64,000 nt of DNA from Pseudoalteromonas sp. T1lg88 (GTDB lineage: Bacteria > Pseudomonadota > Gammaproteobacteria > Enterobacterales > Alteromonadaceae): the NCBI RefSeq assembly GCF_002964765.1, contig NZ_PQCF01000001.1, forward strand, positions 62,001 through 126,000, written 5' to 3'. Both the position numbers and the translations under genes were made by a program. Below are positions 17,343-26,279 of the stretch, in pieces. The first letter of the stretch is position 1. Every line of letters starts with the position of its first letter. A model generated the notes under the pieces. It had not been told where the DNA came from and did no database searches. It saw only the letters and a list, made by a program, of their open reading frames with translations.

Positions 17343-17397
17343 CCGCACCGAGTCAGTACCTTAGCTAAGCCGAAGGTAAGCAACTCATAACACCCAT

Positions 17398-17426
17398 AAA
17401 AAAACCGCCAATGGGCGGTTTTTTTT
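17398..17426. terminator. Terminator between the C69 hydrolase gene and mrcB
   Basis: CCGCC (17405-17409) pairs with GGCGG (17414-17418) over AATG, extended by A7/T8 tracts on both sides. It can serve both the plus-strand cluster and minus-strand mrcB. Confidence 0.85.
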
Positions 17427-17443
17427 ACATTCAGTGCGCGCCC

Positions 17444-19738
17444 TTAAGGACGCACACAGCTAGGTCTGGGGTTAAATTCGCTGGCCCGTATCGGCAGTTG
17501 AATCACCTTGCCACACCCTGGCGGTGCCTGCATACCGGTTTGCTCGTTAATAAAGGCCCAACGAATCCCCTCTGGACGTTCATCGGCAATGGACTGCGGA
17601 TTTAGCTGGCGCAGATAACGAATATACATCTCCAAGGCACCCACCGCACCGGTCAGGCCGGTACTTTGGTTATCATCGCGTCCCAACCAGGCCACGGTCA
17701 CGGTATTTTGGTCAAAACCGCCATACCAACTATCACGCAGATTGTTACTGGTGCCGGTTTTACCCGCCAACTGTATGGTGGGGAAATGCTTATTCAAACG
17801 TTTACCCGTGCCGTCCTTGGTCACCCGCTTCATACCATATTTGGTCATATACATGGCATCCTTAGGGAAGCGCTGTTGCCACTGCGGCTTGTGCTGATAC
17901 AGCAGCTTGCCGCCGTTGTCGGTCAAGGCCGAAATACTGGTTAAACGGGTATAGGCACCGTCGTTTGCCAAGGTGGTATAAAGTTGTGCCACCTCATAGC
18001 TGGACAGCTCCAAGGCCCCCAGCAGCAAGGAAGGAAACTGGTTGATATGACTTTCCACACCCAAACCTTCTAAGGTGTTGGCCACCTTGTCGACACCGAT
18101 ATCCAGGCCCAGATTCACCGCCGGAATATTAATACTGTTGCTAAAGGCCTTATACAGCGGCAAGGCACCGCGGAATTGGTGGTCGAAGTTATCCGGACGC
18201 CAAACTTTACCGCGCTCGTCGGTGATTTCCAGCGGTTCATCATGCAGCAAGGTACCGAGATTATAACGCGGCACCTGCAAGGCGCTCAGATACACGGCCG
18301 GCTTCACCAAGGAGCCAATATTACGCTTGGTATCCAGCACCCGGTTAAAGCCGGAATAACGCATATCACGACCGGCAACCAGAGCCGAGACCCCACCCAC
18401 CTGACGATTCACCGAAAGCATGGCTGCTTCAAGTTGCTCGGTTTTCGGGCGCTTCTCTAAATAAGGCAAGGACTGGGCGATGGCATCTTCCATGGCTTCC
18501 TGCTTTTGCAGGTCCAGGTAAGTAAAGACCCGCACTCCGGCATCCAGGGTTTCCTTGTCGGTGAGCAACTCCTTCAACTGGCGATTAACCAGCTCTAAAT
18601 AACCCGGATAGGTTTTGTCTATATCCCGGCGCATAGGCGCAACATCCAGCGGACGATTAAGGGCATTACGATATTCTGTGGTGCTGATAAGGCCATCTTC
18701 CGCCATCAGCCTGAGTACCAGATCGCGACGTTCCATGGTGCGCTCTTCATAGCGGCGAGGGTTGTAATAAGATGGCCCTTTAACCAAGGCCACCAGCAGG
18801 GCTATTTGGTCAAACTCCAGCTCGTCGATGGGCTTAGAGAAATAAAACTCCGCCGCCAGACCCATACCATGTACACCCTTGGTATATGACTGGCCCAGAT
18901 ACACTTCATTTAGGTAGGCTTCAAGGATCTCGTCCTTGGTATAACGATAATCAAGAATAAGGGCTATCAAGGCCTCGTTGATTTTGCGCACCAGTGAGCG
19001 TTCACGAGTAAGGTAGAAATTTTTTGCCAGCTGTTGGGTCAGGGTGCTGCCACCTTGCACCGTGCGGCCGGCGCGAATATTGGCGTAAAGAGCACGCATA
19101 ATGGACCATAAGGACACCCCATGGTGCTTATAGAAGTTGCGGTCTTCAACCACCAGTAAGGTGTCTTTTAGCAAGTCTGGGAATTTATCGAGCGGCACAA
19201 ATTCGCGGTCCTGAGTTTCGTCATTACCGATACGGGCTATTTGCACCGGCTCCAAACGAGCACTCTCAAGACGTTGACCTATATTGTTTTTGACGCTGGC
19301 AACCTTGTTGCCGCTAAAGCGCAGCTCAATAATACGGGCCTCTTCATTGGCGTCGGCAAACTCGAAGGCACGACGATAAATACGCAAGCGGGTTTTGCTT
19401 TGCTCATATTGGCCGGTGTGATTGAGCTTGGTTACCTGGGTATAGTTAAGGCGCTTAAGCTCCCATTCCACCTCGTCCATGGACAGGTATTGCCCCGGGT
19501 AAAAGGTCATGGCGCGGGCATATACCTGAGCCGGCAACTGCCATTTATTGCCCTCGAACTGTCGCGTTACCTTGGCATCAAGGTAAATCATATACAGGGC
19601 CACGCTGATAACAGTGACCAGGGCGATTTTCCAGGCTAAGGAAAATAACCGCTTACCCAGGCGCCTCATTTTTGACCCAGGTGCGGCCTTAGGTTTTCTC
19701 TTCGGTTGTTTCTTTGTCGGTGTCTTTTTTGTCGCCAT
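17444..19738 (-). CDS. mrcB: Penicillin-binding protein 1B (bifunctional peptidoglycan synthase)
   Basis: A 764-residue class A PBP. A basic N-terminal tail is followed by one membrane anchor (about 35-54) and a UB2H-like domain (about 60-150). The glycosyltransferase domain has Glu198 in VVEDRNFYKHHGVS and GGSTLTQQLAKNFYL. The transpeptidase domain has Ser476/Lys479 (GSLVK), SxN at 535-537 and KTGT at 660-663. It polymerises and cross-links peptidoglycan at the periplasmic face. The UB2H region implies partnership with an LpoB-like lipoprotein, as in E. coli; none is in the window. Length is slightly under E. coli PBP1B (844), the difference being mostly in the tails. Confidence 0.95.
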   Translation of the reverse strand: MATKKTPTKKQPKRKPKAAPGSKMRRLGKRLFSLAWKIALVTVISVALYMIYLDAKVTRQFEGNKWQLPAQVYARAMTFYPGQYLSMDEVEWELKRLNYTQVTKLNHTGQYEQSKTRLRIYRRAFEFADANEEARIIELRFSGNKVASVKNNIGQRLESARLEPVQIARIGNDETQDREFVPLDKFPDLLKDTLLVVEDRNFYKHHGVSLWSIMRALYANIRAGRTVQGGSTLTQQLAKNFYLTRERSLVRKINEALIALILDYRYTKDEILEAYLNEVYLGQSYTKGVHGMGLAAEFYFSKPIDELEFDQIALLVALVKGPSYYNPRRYEERTMERRDLVLRLMAEDGLISTTEYRNALNRPLDVAPMRRDIDKTYPGYLELVNRQLKELLTDKETLDAGVRVFTYLDLQKQEAMEDAIAQSLPYLEKRPKTEQLEAAMLSVNRQVGGVSALVAGRDMRYSGFNRVLDTKRNIGSLVKPAVYLSALQVPRYNLGTLLHDEPLEITDERGKVWRPDNFDHQFRGALPLYKAFSNSINIPAVNLGLDIGVDKVANTLEGLGVESHINQFPSLLLGALELSSYEVAQLYTTLANDGAYTRLTSISALTDNGGKLLYQHKPQWQQRFPKDAMYMTKYGMKRVTKDGTGKRLNKHFPTIQLAGKTGTSNNLRDSWYGGFDQNTVTVAWLGRDDNQSTGLTGAVGALEMYIRYLRQLNPQSIADERPEGIRWAFINEQTGMQAPPGCGKVIQLPIRASEFNPRPSCVRP

Positions 19739-19958
19739 AGGATTGAAAATGCGTGGCTTGAATGAAAAATTGGTGGAAGCTTAACATACTCATGAACAAA
19801 ATTAATTGCCCAAGAGTATGCCAAGACAGGGTGCAGGTTAAGGCTAACCAGGGCTAGCTTAACTGGTACTGACTTTTGTTAGCTTATCAAAATCAGAATA
19901 TATCTGACTCAGAGGCAGGCAGAGCTGTGCGCTTGGCTGTCTGCTCAGTTAGAAGGGC

Positions 19959-20120
19959 TTAGCGGGTTGATACCCATAGGGCATGAATAACCGCAGGCAA
20001 AAAGAATAGAAAGCACAGAATAATATTGATAATTAAGTGCTTACCGGCACCGGCCTTTAGAAATACGGCAACGGGCGGCAAAAAGATTGAAAGTATGATC
20101 AGTAGTAATTTATTGTCCAT
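19959..20120 (-). CDS. YqaE/Pmp3 family small membrane protein
   Basis: A 53-residue ORF reading [20 protein letters not shown], then LKAGAGKH and [21 protein letters not shown]. The [12 protein letters not shown] block and the final IHALW are the hallmark of the Pmp3/YqaE (UPF0057) family. These are tiny two-helix membrane proteins linked to membrane potential and salt or osmotic stress in yeast and plants. The ATG at 20120 has AAAAGG eight bases upstream. It is missed by a length cut-off of 60 codons. It is oriented like amtB but separated from it by a terminator, so it is probably transcribed separately. Confidence 0.85.
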   Translation of the reverse strand: MDNKLLLIILSIFLPPVAVFLKAGAGKHLIINIILCFLFFLPAVIHALWVSTR

Positions 20121-20163
20121 GATTGGAACCTTTTAAAGGGACTGAAAATGGAATTATAGTCAT

Positions 20164-20188
20164 AAAAAACGGCGAGATAAACTCGCCG
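20164..20188 (-). terminator. Terminator after amtB
   Basis: CGGCGAG (20170-20176) pairs with CTCGCCG (20182-20188) over a 5-base loop; on the minus strand the stem is followed by a run of six T. It closes the glnK-amtB operon. Confidence 0.85.
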
Positions 20189-20209
20189 CTGTAAGTAATA
20201 ACTAGCTGA

Positions 20210-21439
20210 TTAACTTGAACGTACCGATACAAACTCGGGATAGGCATCGATACCGCAATCATGTTGATCCATGCCACTGAGCTCTTCTTCCTCACTCACG
20301 CGGATCCCCACCGTACTTTTTAAAATTCCCCATACCAGAGAGGATGCGACAAAGACAAAGCCAAAGATACATAAGATACCAATAAACTGAGTCGCGTAAC
20401 TGGCCTCACTATTAGACAGAGGCACCAGCATCAGGCCAAGCGCTCCGCACACGCCGTGCACCGAAATAGCCCCCACGGGATCGTCGATATGCATCTTATC
20501 CAAAACCACAATACTGAAGACCACCACCATGCCACCTATGGCACCAAGCAAGAGCGCCAACAAGGGTGATGGCGAGGCCGGATCCGCGGTGATCACCACC
20601 AAACCCGCCAGTGCACCATTGAGCACCATGGTCAAATCTGCCTTGCCCCAGTAGGTTTTACATACCAGTAGGGAAGCAATGGCACCGGCCGCAGCAGCAG
20701 CATTGGTGTTAAGCATGATTTTGCCCACCGCGGTAGCATTTTCCGCATCACTGATAAGCAGTTGCGAGCCACCGTTAAAACCAAACCAGCCCATCCATAG
20801 GATAAAGGTACCCAAGGTCGCAAGCGGCAGGTTAGAACCGGGAATCGGATAGATTTCACCATGCTTGCCGTATTTGCCACGACGCGCCCCCAGCAGCAAG
20901 ACCCCAGCCAAGGCTGCAGCGGCACCGGCGCCATGCACTATGCCCGAACCCGCAAAGTCGACAAAACCCATGGCCGACAGAAAACCGCCGCCCCAGGTCC
21001 AGTAGCCCTCAATGGGATATAGCAGGCCGGTCATGACCACACAAAAGATCAAAAAAGCCCAGAGTTTCATGCGCTCGGCTACGGCGCCGGAGACAATGGA
21101 CATGGCCGTAGCCACAAAAACCACTTGGAAGAAGAAATCAGACTCCAGCGCATGATCGGCGTCACTGGCCTGAGTGCCAATCAAGGAGCCAAAGCTGGGC
21201 ACAAAACCGCCCTCGCTGTTACCCACATACATGATGTTGTAACCAACCAGCAAAAACATGGTACAGGCAATGGCATAAAGGGCGACGTTCTTGGTCAGGA
21301 TCTCGGTGGTGTTCTTCGAACGCACCAAGCCGGCTTCCAGCATGGCAAAGCCCGCCGCCATCCACATAACCAGCACGCCGGAGATCAAAAAGTAAAAGGT
21401 GTTCAATGAGAATTGTAATTCAACTATGGTGTTTTCCAT
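20210..21439 (-). CDS. amtB: Ammonium transporter AmtB
   Basis: This 409-residue protein has about eleven membrane segments and the Amt/Rh family features: FMLLVGYNIMY-like entry region, the twin histidines in DFAGSGIVHGAGAAAALAG and AISVHGVCGALG, and WMGWFGFNGGSQL. It moves ammonium across the inner membrane as uncharged NH3 plus H+ when external ammonium is low. The gene follows glnK by 11 bp; GlnK binds and blocks AmtB when nitrogen is plentiful, so the two form a control unit. Transcription should come from the sigma-54 promoter ahead of glnK. Confidence 0.95.
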   Translation of the reverse strand: MENTIVELQFSLNTFYFLISGVLVMWMAAGFAMLEAGLVRSKNTTEILTKNVALYAIACTMFLLVGYNIMYVGNSEGGFVPSFGSLIGTQASDADHALESDFFFQVVFVATAMSIVSGAVAERMKLWAFLIFCVVMTGLLYPIEGYWTWGGGFLSAMGFVDFAGSGIVHGAGAAAALAGVLLLGARRGKYGKHGEIYPIPGSNLPLATLGTFILWMGWFGFNGGSQLLISDAENATAVGKIMLNTNAAAAAGAIASLLVCKTYWGKADLTMVLNGALAGLVVITADPASPSPLLALLLGAIGGMVVVFSIVVLDKMHIDDPVGAISVHGVCGALGLMLVPLSNSEASYATQFIGILCIFGFVFVASSLVWGILKSTVGIRVSEEEELSGMDQHDCGIDAYPEFVSVRSS

Positions 21440-21450
21440 GACTGCGCCCC

Positions 21451-21870
<420 letters not shown>

Positions 21871-21906
21871 TTAACAAAAAGATAACTTTTAATGCGCACA
21901 AAAAAC

Positions 21907-21921
21907 GCACCAACTTGGTGC
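21907..21921. promoter_or_regulatory. NtrC binding site upstream of glnK
   Basis: GCACCA-ACT-TGGTGC is a perfect 6-bp inverted repeat identical to the NtrC (NRI) consensus GCACCA-N3-TGGTGC. It sits about 55 bp upstream of the sigma-54 -24 element. A hairpin terminator is the alternative reading but explains the consensus match less well. Confidence 0.75.
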
Positions 21922-22187
21922 GTTAAAAGGGGGTTTTTGCCAAAGCTGTGCAAGGCACAAGGCCACAGCCCGTTTACTATGAAGCAATGAGAATAAGCAT
22001 AGCTGCTTTTCCAGCCTCAAACGCCGGCAGCAACACACCATAGGCTTGAGCGCCGCCAACCGCGAGTCAGCTTAACTAGTTAACTTTCAACGTAAACATA
22101 CGCATTTTGAGACCATAATGGACACTTTGACTTTACCCTTCACCACAGTTAGGCTGCCGCTTTCCCCTGCCGTTAGAGAGCAAAGTT
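21922..22187. other. Intergenic region between glnK control sites and the MAT2B-like gene
   Basis: No gene was found on either strand. A second, weaker NtrC-like or sigma-54-like match could not be supported. The promoter of the plus-strand gene at 22188 should be here but is not obvious. Confidence 0.4.
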
Positions 22188-23072
22188 ATGGCTAAAATCA
22201 TCGTCTCCGGTGCCACCGGACTGCTGGGCCGCGCCCTTTTTACGCACCTAACCCCCACTCATCAGGTGACAGGCTTGGGTTTTTCCCGCGCACAGGCACC
22301 CATAGTCAAAGTAGATCTGTTTGATAAAGAGGCCATCAGCACCCTGTTCGCAACGCATCAACCGGACTTTTTTATTCACAGCGCCGCCGAGCGCAATCCG
22401 GACAAATTCGATAATGACCCCGAGCAGAGCATCCAATTTAACTGCGCGGTCACCGAGCATATTGCCAAGTGCTGTGAGCAGTTCACTTGTAAGCTGATTT
22501 TTATTAGCACCGATTATGTCTTCGATGGCCGCAACCCGCCCTATGCTGAGGACGCCGAGGTAAACCCGTTAAATCTTTACGGCCAATCCAAGGCGCGCAG
22601 CGAAGCCTTATTGCAAGCCCACTACCCGAGCGCGGCCATTGTTCGCATTCCCGTGCTTTACGGTGAAGTTGGTTATCTCGGTGAGTCGGCGGTAACCGTC
22701 ATTGCCGAGCAACTGCAAAACGGCGTCACCCACTTCGATAATGAATGTCAGCGCTTTCCCACCGACACCGCAGATATCGCCAATGCCTTGGCTGGCGCCA
22801 TAATCACCTTGGGCTCTGAGCTAGAAGGGATCTATCACCTCAGTGCCCAGGAGCGCTTAACCAAGCTGGATATGGCCAAAGCCATGGCGCCGCTTTTGGA
22901 CCTGGACGCAAGCGCCTTGAGCCCAGCCCCCGTAGCAACCGCTAACAATGCCGCCACGCGCCCCTTGGATTGCACCCTTAAAGACACGCGACTTGCCTTA
23001 CATGGAATTGAAATAAACAACGATTTTGCCAAGCGCATCGCCGAGGTGCTAACGCCCCACTTATCGCAATAA
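22188..23072 (+). CDS. RmlD/MAT2B-like NAD(P)-binding reductase
   Basis: A 294-residue extended short-chain dehydrogenase with the Rossmann motif SGATGLLGRAL at residues 7-17 and YGQSK as the catalytic Tyr-x3-Lys. It belongs to the dTDP-4-dehydrorhamnose reductase family. Several blocks (SAAERNPDKFDNDP, STDYVFDGRNPPY, RIPVLYGEVGYLGESAVTV, NECQRFPTDTADIANAL) resemble MAT2B, the regulatory beta subunit of human methionine adenosyltransferase, more than RmlD. No rhamnose or metK genes are adjacent, so sugar-nucleotide synthesis is doubtful. AGAG precedes the ATG. The substrate is unknown. Confidence 0.75.
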   Translation: MAKIIVSGATGLLGRALFTHLTPTHQVTGLGFSRAQAPIVKVDLFDKEAISTLFATHQPDFFIHSAAERNPDKFDNDPEQSIQFNCAVTEHIAKCCEQFTCKLIFISTDYVFDGRNPPYAEDAEVNPLNLYGQSKARSEALLQAHYPSAAIVRIPVLYGEVGYLGESAVTVIAEQLQNGVTHFDNECQRFPTDTADIANALAGAIITLGSELEGIYHLSAQERLTKLDMAKAMAPLLDLDASALSPAPVATANNAATRPLDCTLKDTRLALHGIEINNDFAKRIAEVLTPHLSQ

Positions 23073-23132
23073 CTTGTAGTTTCCAATACAAGCACCTTTA
23101 ATGGAGCGAAAAGAAAAACCAAAAGGTAAATC

Positions 23133-24671
23133 ATGTTTGCAACCCATCTAAAAGCCGTGGCCCTGTCTTTGGCCGTGGTGATCGCCCCATCGGCGCTGGC
23201 CGAGGTAGACCAACATAATGCCGCGGCCCATGGTCGCCAAATCGATATCGACAGCAAGGTCATTACCGAGCATAAGGCCCGCATTAACGGCGAGCGCATT
23301 TCTTATAGTGCCGAAACCGGCACTCAGCCGGTATGGAATGACAACGGCGATGCAGTCGCCACCTTGCACTATACCTACTACAAGCGCGGCGGTGTGGATG
23401 ACGATACCAAGCGCCCGCTGTTGATTTCATTTAACGGCGGCCCGGGCTCTGCCTCGGTCTGGATGCACCTAGCCTACACCGGCCCCAAAGTGCTAAAAAT
23501 CGACGACGAAGGTTACCCGGTACAGCCTTATGGCGTAAAAGAGAACCCCTATTCGGTACTTGATGTGGCGGATATCCTTTATGTGAACCCGGTGAATACA
23601 GGTTATTCACGTGTGCTGGCCGGTGCCGATGGCAAACTGCCTAGTCGCGATCAGCAAAAAGACATGTTTTTTGGCGTTAATGCCGATATTAAATACTTGG
23701 CCGAGTGGTTAAATACCTTTGTGAGCCGCCACAACCGCTGGCGCTCACCGAAGTTTTTAATCGGTGAGAGCTACGGCACCACCCGCGTTTCGGGTCTGGC
23801 ATTGGCACTGCAAAACAGCCAATGGATGTACCTCAATGGCGTGGTCTTGGTATCGCCCACCGAGATTGGCATCAAGCGTGAAGGTCCGGTAGAAGCGGCC
23901 AACCGCCTGCCTTATTTTGCCGCCACCGCCTGGTATCACAAAGCCCTGGACGCCGAGCTGCAAGCCCTTGACCTGGATGAGCTATTGCCTCAGGTTGAAG
24001 ACTTTACCGTCAACGAATTGATCCCCGCCATAGCTAAAGGCGGCTTTATCGGCGCCGAAGAAAAGCAGCGTATTGTCGCGCAAATGGCGCGCTATGCCGG
24101 TGTATCGCCGACTTACGTGGAAAACAACAACCTGGATATTCCTACCTCGTCGTTCTGGAAAGAGTTGCTGCGCAGCCAGGGTAAAACAGTGGGCCGTCTG
24201 GACTCACGCTACCTGGGCATAGACAAGCGCAACGCCGGCGACCGCCCGGACTACTGGGCCGAGCTAACCTCTTGGTTGCATTCCTTTACCCCGGCCATCA
24301 ACTACTATCTGCGTGAAGAGCTAAATTATAAAACCGACGTTAAATACAATATGTTTGGCTCGGTTCACCCTTGGGATCGCAGCAACAACAACACAGGTGA
24401 AAACCTGCGTTTGGCCATGGCGCAAAACCCTTATCTGAATGTGCTGGTTCAAGCCGGTTACTTCGACGGTGCCACCAACTATTTCGATGCCAAATACACC
24501 ATGTGGCAACTGGATCCAAGCGGCAAGATGAAAGAGCGCCTGAGCTTTAAAGGCTACCGCAGCGGCCATATGATGTATCTGCGTCGCGCCGACTTAGAAA
24601 GCTCCAACAACGACCTGCGCGACTTTATTATCAATGCCCTACCGGCAGAAGGGGAAGCGGCCAAGTACTAA
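23133..24671 (+). CDS. Secreted serine carboxypeptidase, family S10
   Basis: This 512-residue protein begins with a signal peptide (about residues 1-23, ending SALAE). It has the S10 alpha/beta-hydrolase features: NGGPGSASVWMHLAYTGP for the oxyanion region, the nucleophile Ser213 in GESYG, Asp445 in AGYFDGATNYFD and His479 in YRSGHMMYL. S10 enzymes remove C-terminal residues from peptides, often at acidic pH. Export to the periplasm or outside is likely, in keeping with peptide scavenging alongside the S8 protease at the end of the window. It follows the MAT2B-like gene by 60 bp and is closed by a terminator. Confidence 0.9.
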   Translation: MFATHLKAVALSLAVVIAPSALAEVDQHNAAAHGRQIDIDSKVITEHKARINGERISYSAETGTQPVWNDNGDAVATLHYTYYKRGGVDDDTKRPLLISFNGGPGSASVWMHLAYTGPKVLKIDDEGYPVQPYGVKENPYSVLDVADILYVNPVNTGYSRVLAGADGKLPSRDQQKDMFFGVNADIKYLAEWLNTFVSRHNRWRSPKFLIGESYGTTRVSGLALALQNSQWMYLNGVVLVSPTEIGIKREGPVEAANRLPYFAATAWYHKALDAELQALDLDELLPQVEDFTVNELIPAIAKGGFIGAEEKQRIVAQMARYAGVSPTYVENNNLDIPTSSFWKELLRSQGKTVGRLDSRYLGIDKRNAGDRPDYWAELTSWLHSFTPAINYYLREELNYKTDVKYNMFGSVHPWDRSNNNTGENLRLAMAQNPYLNVLVQAGYFDGATNYFDAKYTMWQLDPSGKMKERLSFKGYRSGHMMYLRRADLESSNNDLRDFIINALPAEGEAAKY

Positions 24672-24697
24672 AAATTTGGAGCTGCTAAACCGCAACT

Positions 24698-24726
24698 GCG
24701 CCGCGCTTTTTAGTGCGGCGTTTTTT
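24698..24726 (+). terminator. Terminator after the S10 peptidase gene
   Basis: CGCCGC (24699-24704) and GCGGCG (24715-24720) form the stem, followed by T6. Confidence 0.8.
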
Positions 24727-24839
24727 ATGCCTTATGGGCGCCTACCGCTAGGTTTTTTCTTTTTAAATAAAAGGATTTATACTCAAGCCTAAGTGTGATC
24801 GAGTCGCCAACAGCACTGCCAATGATGGCCATGGGATAG

Positions 24840-24944
24840 ATGAGTGAACAATATCGCCATTCGTTATTAATAATTATCCTGGTACTGATCACTGTGTTTC
24901 TAGCCATACCAGGTGTGAGCTATTCCTTATCTCAAACTGTTTAA
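24840..24944 (+). CDS. Possible 34-residue membrane peptide upstream of fau
   Basis: A short ORF encodes MSEQYRHS followed by a strongly hydrophobic stretch LLIIILVLITVFLAIPG (about residues 9-25). It would be a single-pass membrane peptide. GGGAT lies very close to the ATG, closer than usual. It ends 19 bp before fau. Only the hydrophobic pattern and position support it, so it may be chance. Confidence 0.25.
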   Translation: MSEQYRHSLLIIILVLITVFLAIPGVSYSLSQTV

Positions 24945-24963
24945 ATTTTAATGTAAGAGCCCT

Positions 24964-25563
24964 ATGCAATTTGACGAGCAACGTGTTGACATTCGAAAGC
25001 GAATGCGAAATTTACGCAAAAAGCTTACTTCAGAAGAACAAAAAAGTGCCGCGAACGCGCTGAAAATTAATATTTCTCAAGTCATAAAAGACCCTAAAAG
25101 CGCTCGAGTAGGCACCTATTTAAGCAATGATGGCGAACCCAATCTAGACCCCGTATTTCAATGGCTATGGCAAAATAAAGCGACCCCATTTCTACCCATT
25201 CTCCACCCCTTTACCGGGGTGCATTTGCTCTTTCAGAGATATGAAGAAAATTCACCCATGAGCACTAACCGCTATGGTATCTTGGAGCCCGAGTTGAATT
25301 GCAGTCATGTAAGCCCCGTTGCGGCGTTGGATTTTATCCTAACCCCCTTGGTGGCTTTTGATAGCCAGGGTAATCGCTTAGGCATGGGTGGCGGATATTA
25401 CGACCGCACCTTTGCCCAGATACCACCGGATGCGCCCCATCGCCCCAAATTAATCGGCGTGGCGCACCAATGTCAGCACCTAGATACGCTGCCGGTGGCC
25501 AGTTGGGATGTGCCATTAGATTACATTGTCACCCCAGAGCGAATTTATTGCCCTCACGGGTAG
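24964..25563 (+). CDS. fau: 5-formyltetrahydrofolate cyclo-ligase
   Basis: A 199-residue YgfA/FAU-family enzyme that converts 5-formyl-THF to 5,10-methenyl-THF using ATP, clearing a dead-end folate. Motifs include the basic N-terminus RKRMRNLRKKLT, the segment VGTYLSNDGEPNLDP and the C-terminal GMGGGYYDRTFAQI. In E. coli the gene follows zapA and ssrS (6S RNA); neither is recognisable here, and an S10 peptidase gene lies upstream instead. The ATG at 24964 has AAGAG at normal spacing. rpiA follows after 49 bp. Confidence 0.92.
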   Translation: MQFDEQRVDIRKRMRNLRKKLTSEEQKSAANALKINISQVIKDPKSARVGTYLSNDGEPNLDPVFQWLWQNKATPFLPILHPFTGVHLLFQRYEENSPMSTNRYGILEPELNCSHVSPVAALDFILTPLVAFDSQGNRLGMGGGYYDRTFAQIPPDAPHRPKLIGVAHQCQHLDTLPVASWDVPLDYIVTPERIYCPHG

Positions 25564-25572
25564 TGGTACAAT
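25564..25572 (+). promoter_or_regulatory. Extended -10 promoter of rpiA
   Basis: TGGTACAAT (TG-n-TACAAT) lies about 40 bp upstream of the rpiA ATG, directly after the fau stop. The -10 has one mismatch to TATAAT. No -35 is evident. Confidence 0.35.
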
Positions 25573-25612
25573 AGTCCGCAACCTTAGCTATTAACTCATT
25601 TGCGAGCACAAC

Positions 25613-26266
25613 ATGACTCAAGACGAAATGAAAAAGGCGGCCGCCTGGGCCGCACTCGATTATGTAAAGAAAGACACCATTGTTGGTGTGGGCACCGGTT
25701 CAACGGTTAATCACTTTATTGATGCCCTGGCAACAATGAAAGACGATATCCGCGGTGCGGTATCTAGTTCGCAAGCTTCGACCGAACGCCTAAAGGCTCT
25801 GGGTATCGAAGTATTTGAATTAAATGATGTTGATAGCCTGGACATTTATGTTGATGGTGCCGATGAAATCAATGGCGCTAACGAAATGATCAAGGGCGGT
25901 GGCGCCGCGTTAACCCGCGAAAAAATTGTAGCCGCCGTGGCTAAAGAATTTATTTGTATCGTCGATAGCAGCAAATTGGTCGACACTCTGGGCGATTTTC
26001 CACTGCCCGTCGAAGTGATCCCCATGGCCCGCAGCTATGTGGCCCGCGAAATTGTAAAACTTGGCGGTGACCCTGTTTATCGACAAGGCGTAGTGACAGA
26101 TAACGGCAATGTAATTTTAGATGTGCACAACCTGCAGATCACAGATGCCAAGTCACTGGAACAAACTTTAAATCAGGTTGTTGGTGTGGTTACCAACGGC
26201 CTATTCGCTCACCGCGGCGCCGACACAGTGATCATCGGCACGCCGGAGGGCCCAACTACACGTTAG
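25613..26266 (+). CDS. rpiA: Ribose-5-phosphate isomerase A
   Basis: A 217-residue enzyme interconverting ribose 5-phosphate and ribulose 5-phosphate in the pentose phosphate pathway. Diagnostic motifs are [16 protein letters not shown] for phosphate binding, [29 protein letters not shown] with the catalytic residues, and a C-terminal IIGTPEG. Length is as in E. coli (219). The order rpiA-serA matches the neighbourhood in many Gammaproteobacteria. Its stop lies 13 bp before the serA ATG. Confidence 0.97.
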   Translation: MTQDEMKKAAAWAALDYVKKDTIVGVGTGSTVNHFIDALATMKDDIRGAVSSSQASTERLKALGIEVFELNDVDSLDIYVDGADEINGANEMIKGGGAALTREKIVAAVAKEFICIVDSSKLVDTLGDFPLPVEVIPMARSYVAREIVKLGGDPVYRQGVVTDNGNVILDVHNLQITDAKSLEQTLNQVVGVVTNGLFAHRGADTVIIGTPEGPTTR

Positions 26267-26279
26267 AGGAATGAGGAAC

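Noticed and set aside
21904..21925. Hairpin as a terminator for a minus-strand gene
   Set aside because: No gene is found upstream of it on that strand, and its core equals the NtrC consensus at the right distance from a sigma-54 promoter.
21922..21980. Second sigma-54-like match (TGGCC...TTGCA) upstream of glnK
   Set aside because: The GG to GC distance is 11 instead of 10 bases, and a better-spaced promoter lies closer to glnK.
24725..24907. Minus-strand 60-codon ORF between the S10 peptidase and fau
   Set aside because: No SD, no recognisable motif, and it crosses the plus-strand mini-ORF.
24727..24963. 6S RNA (ssrS) upstream of fau
   Set aside because: Expected by synteny with E. coli, but I could not find the complementary closing arms or conserved bulge sequence.
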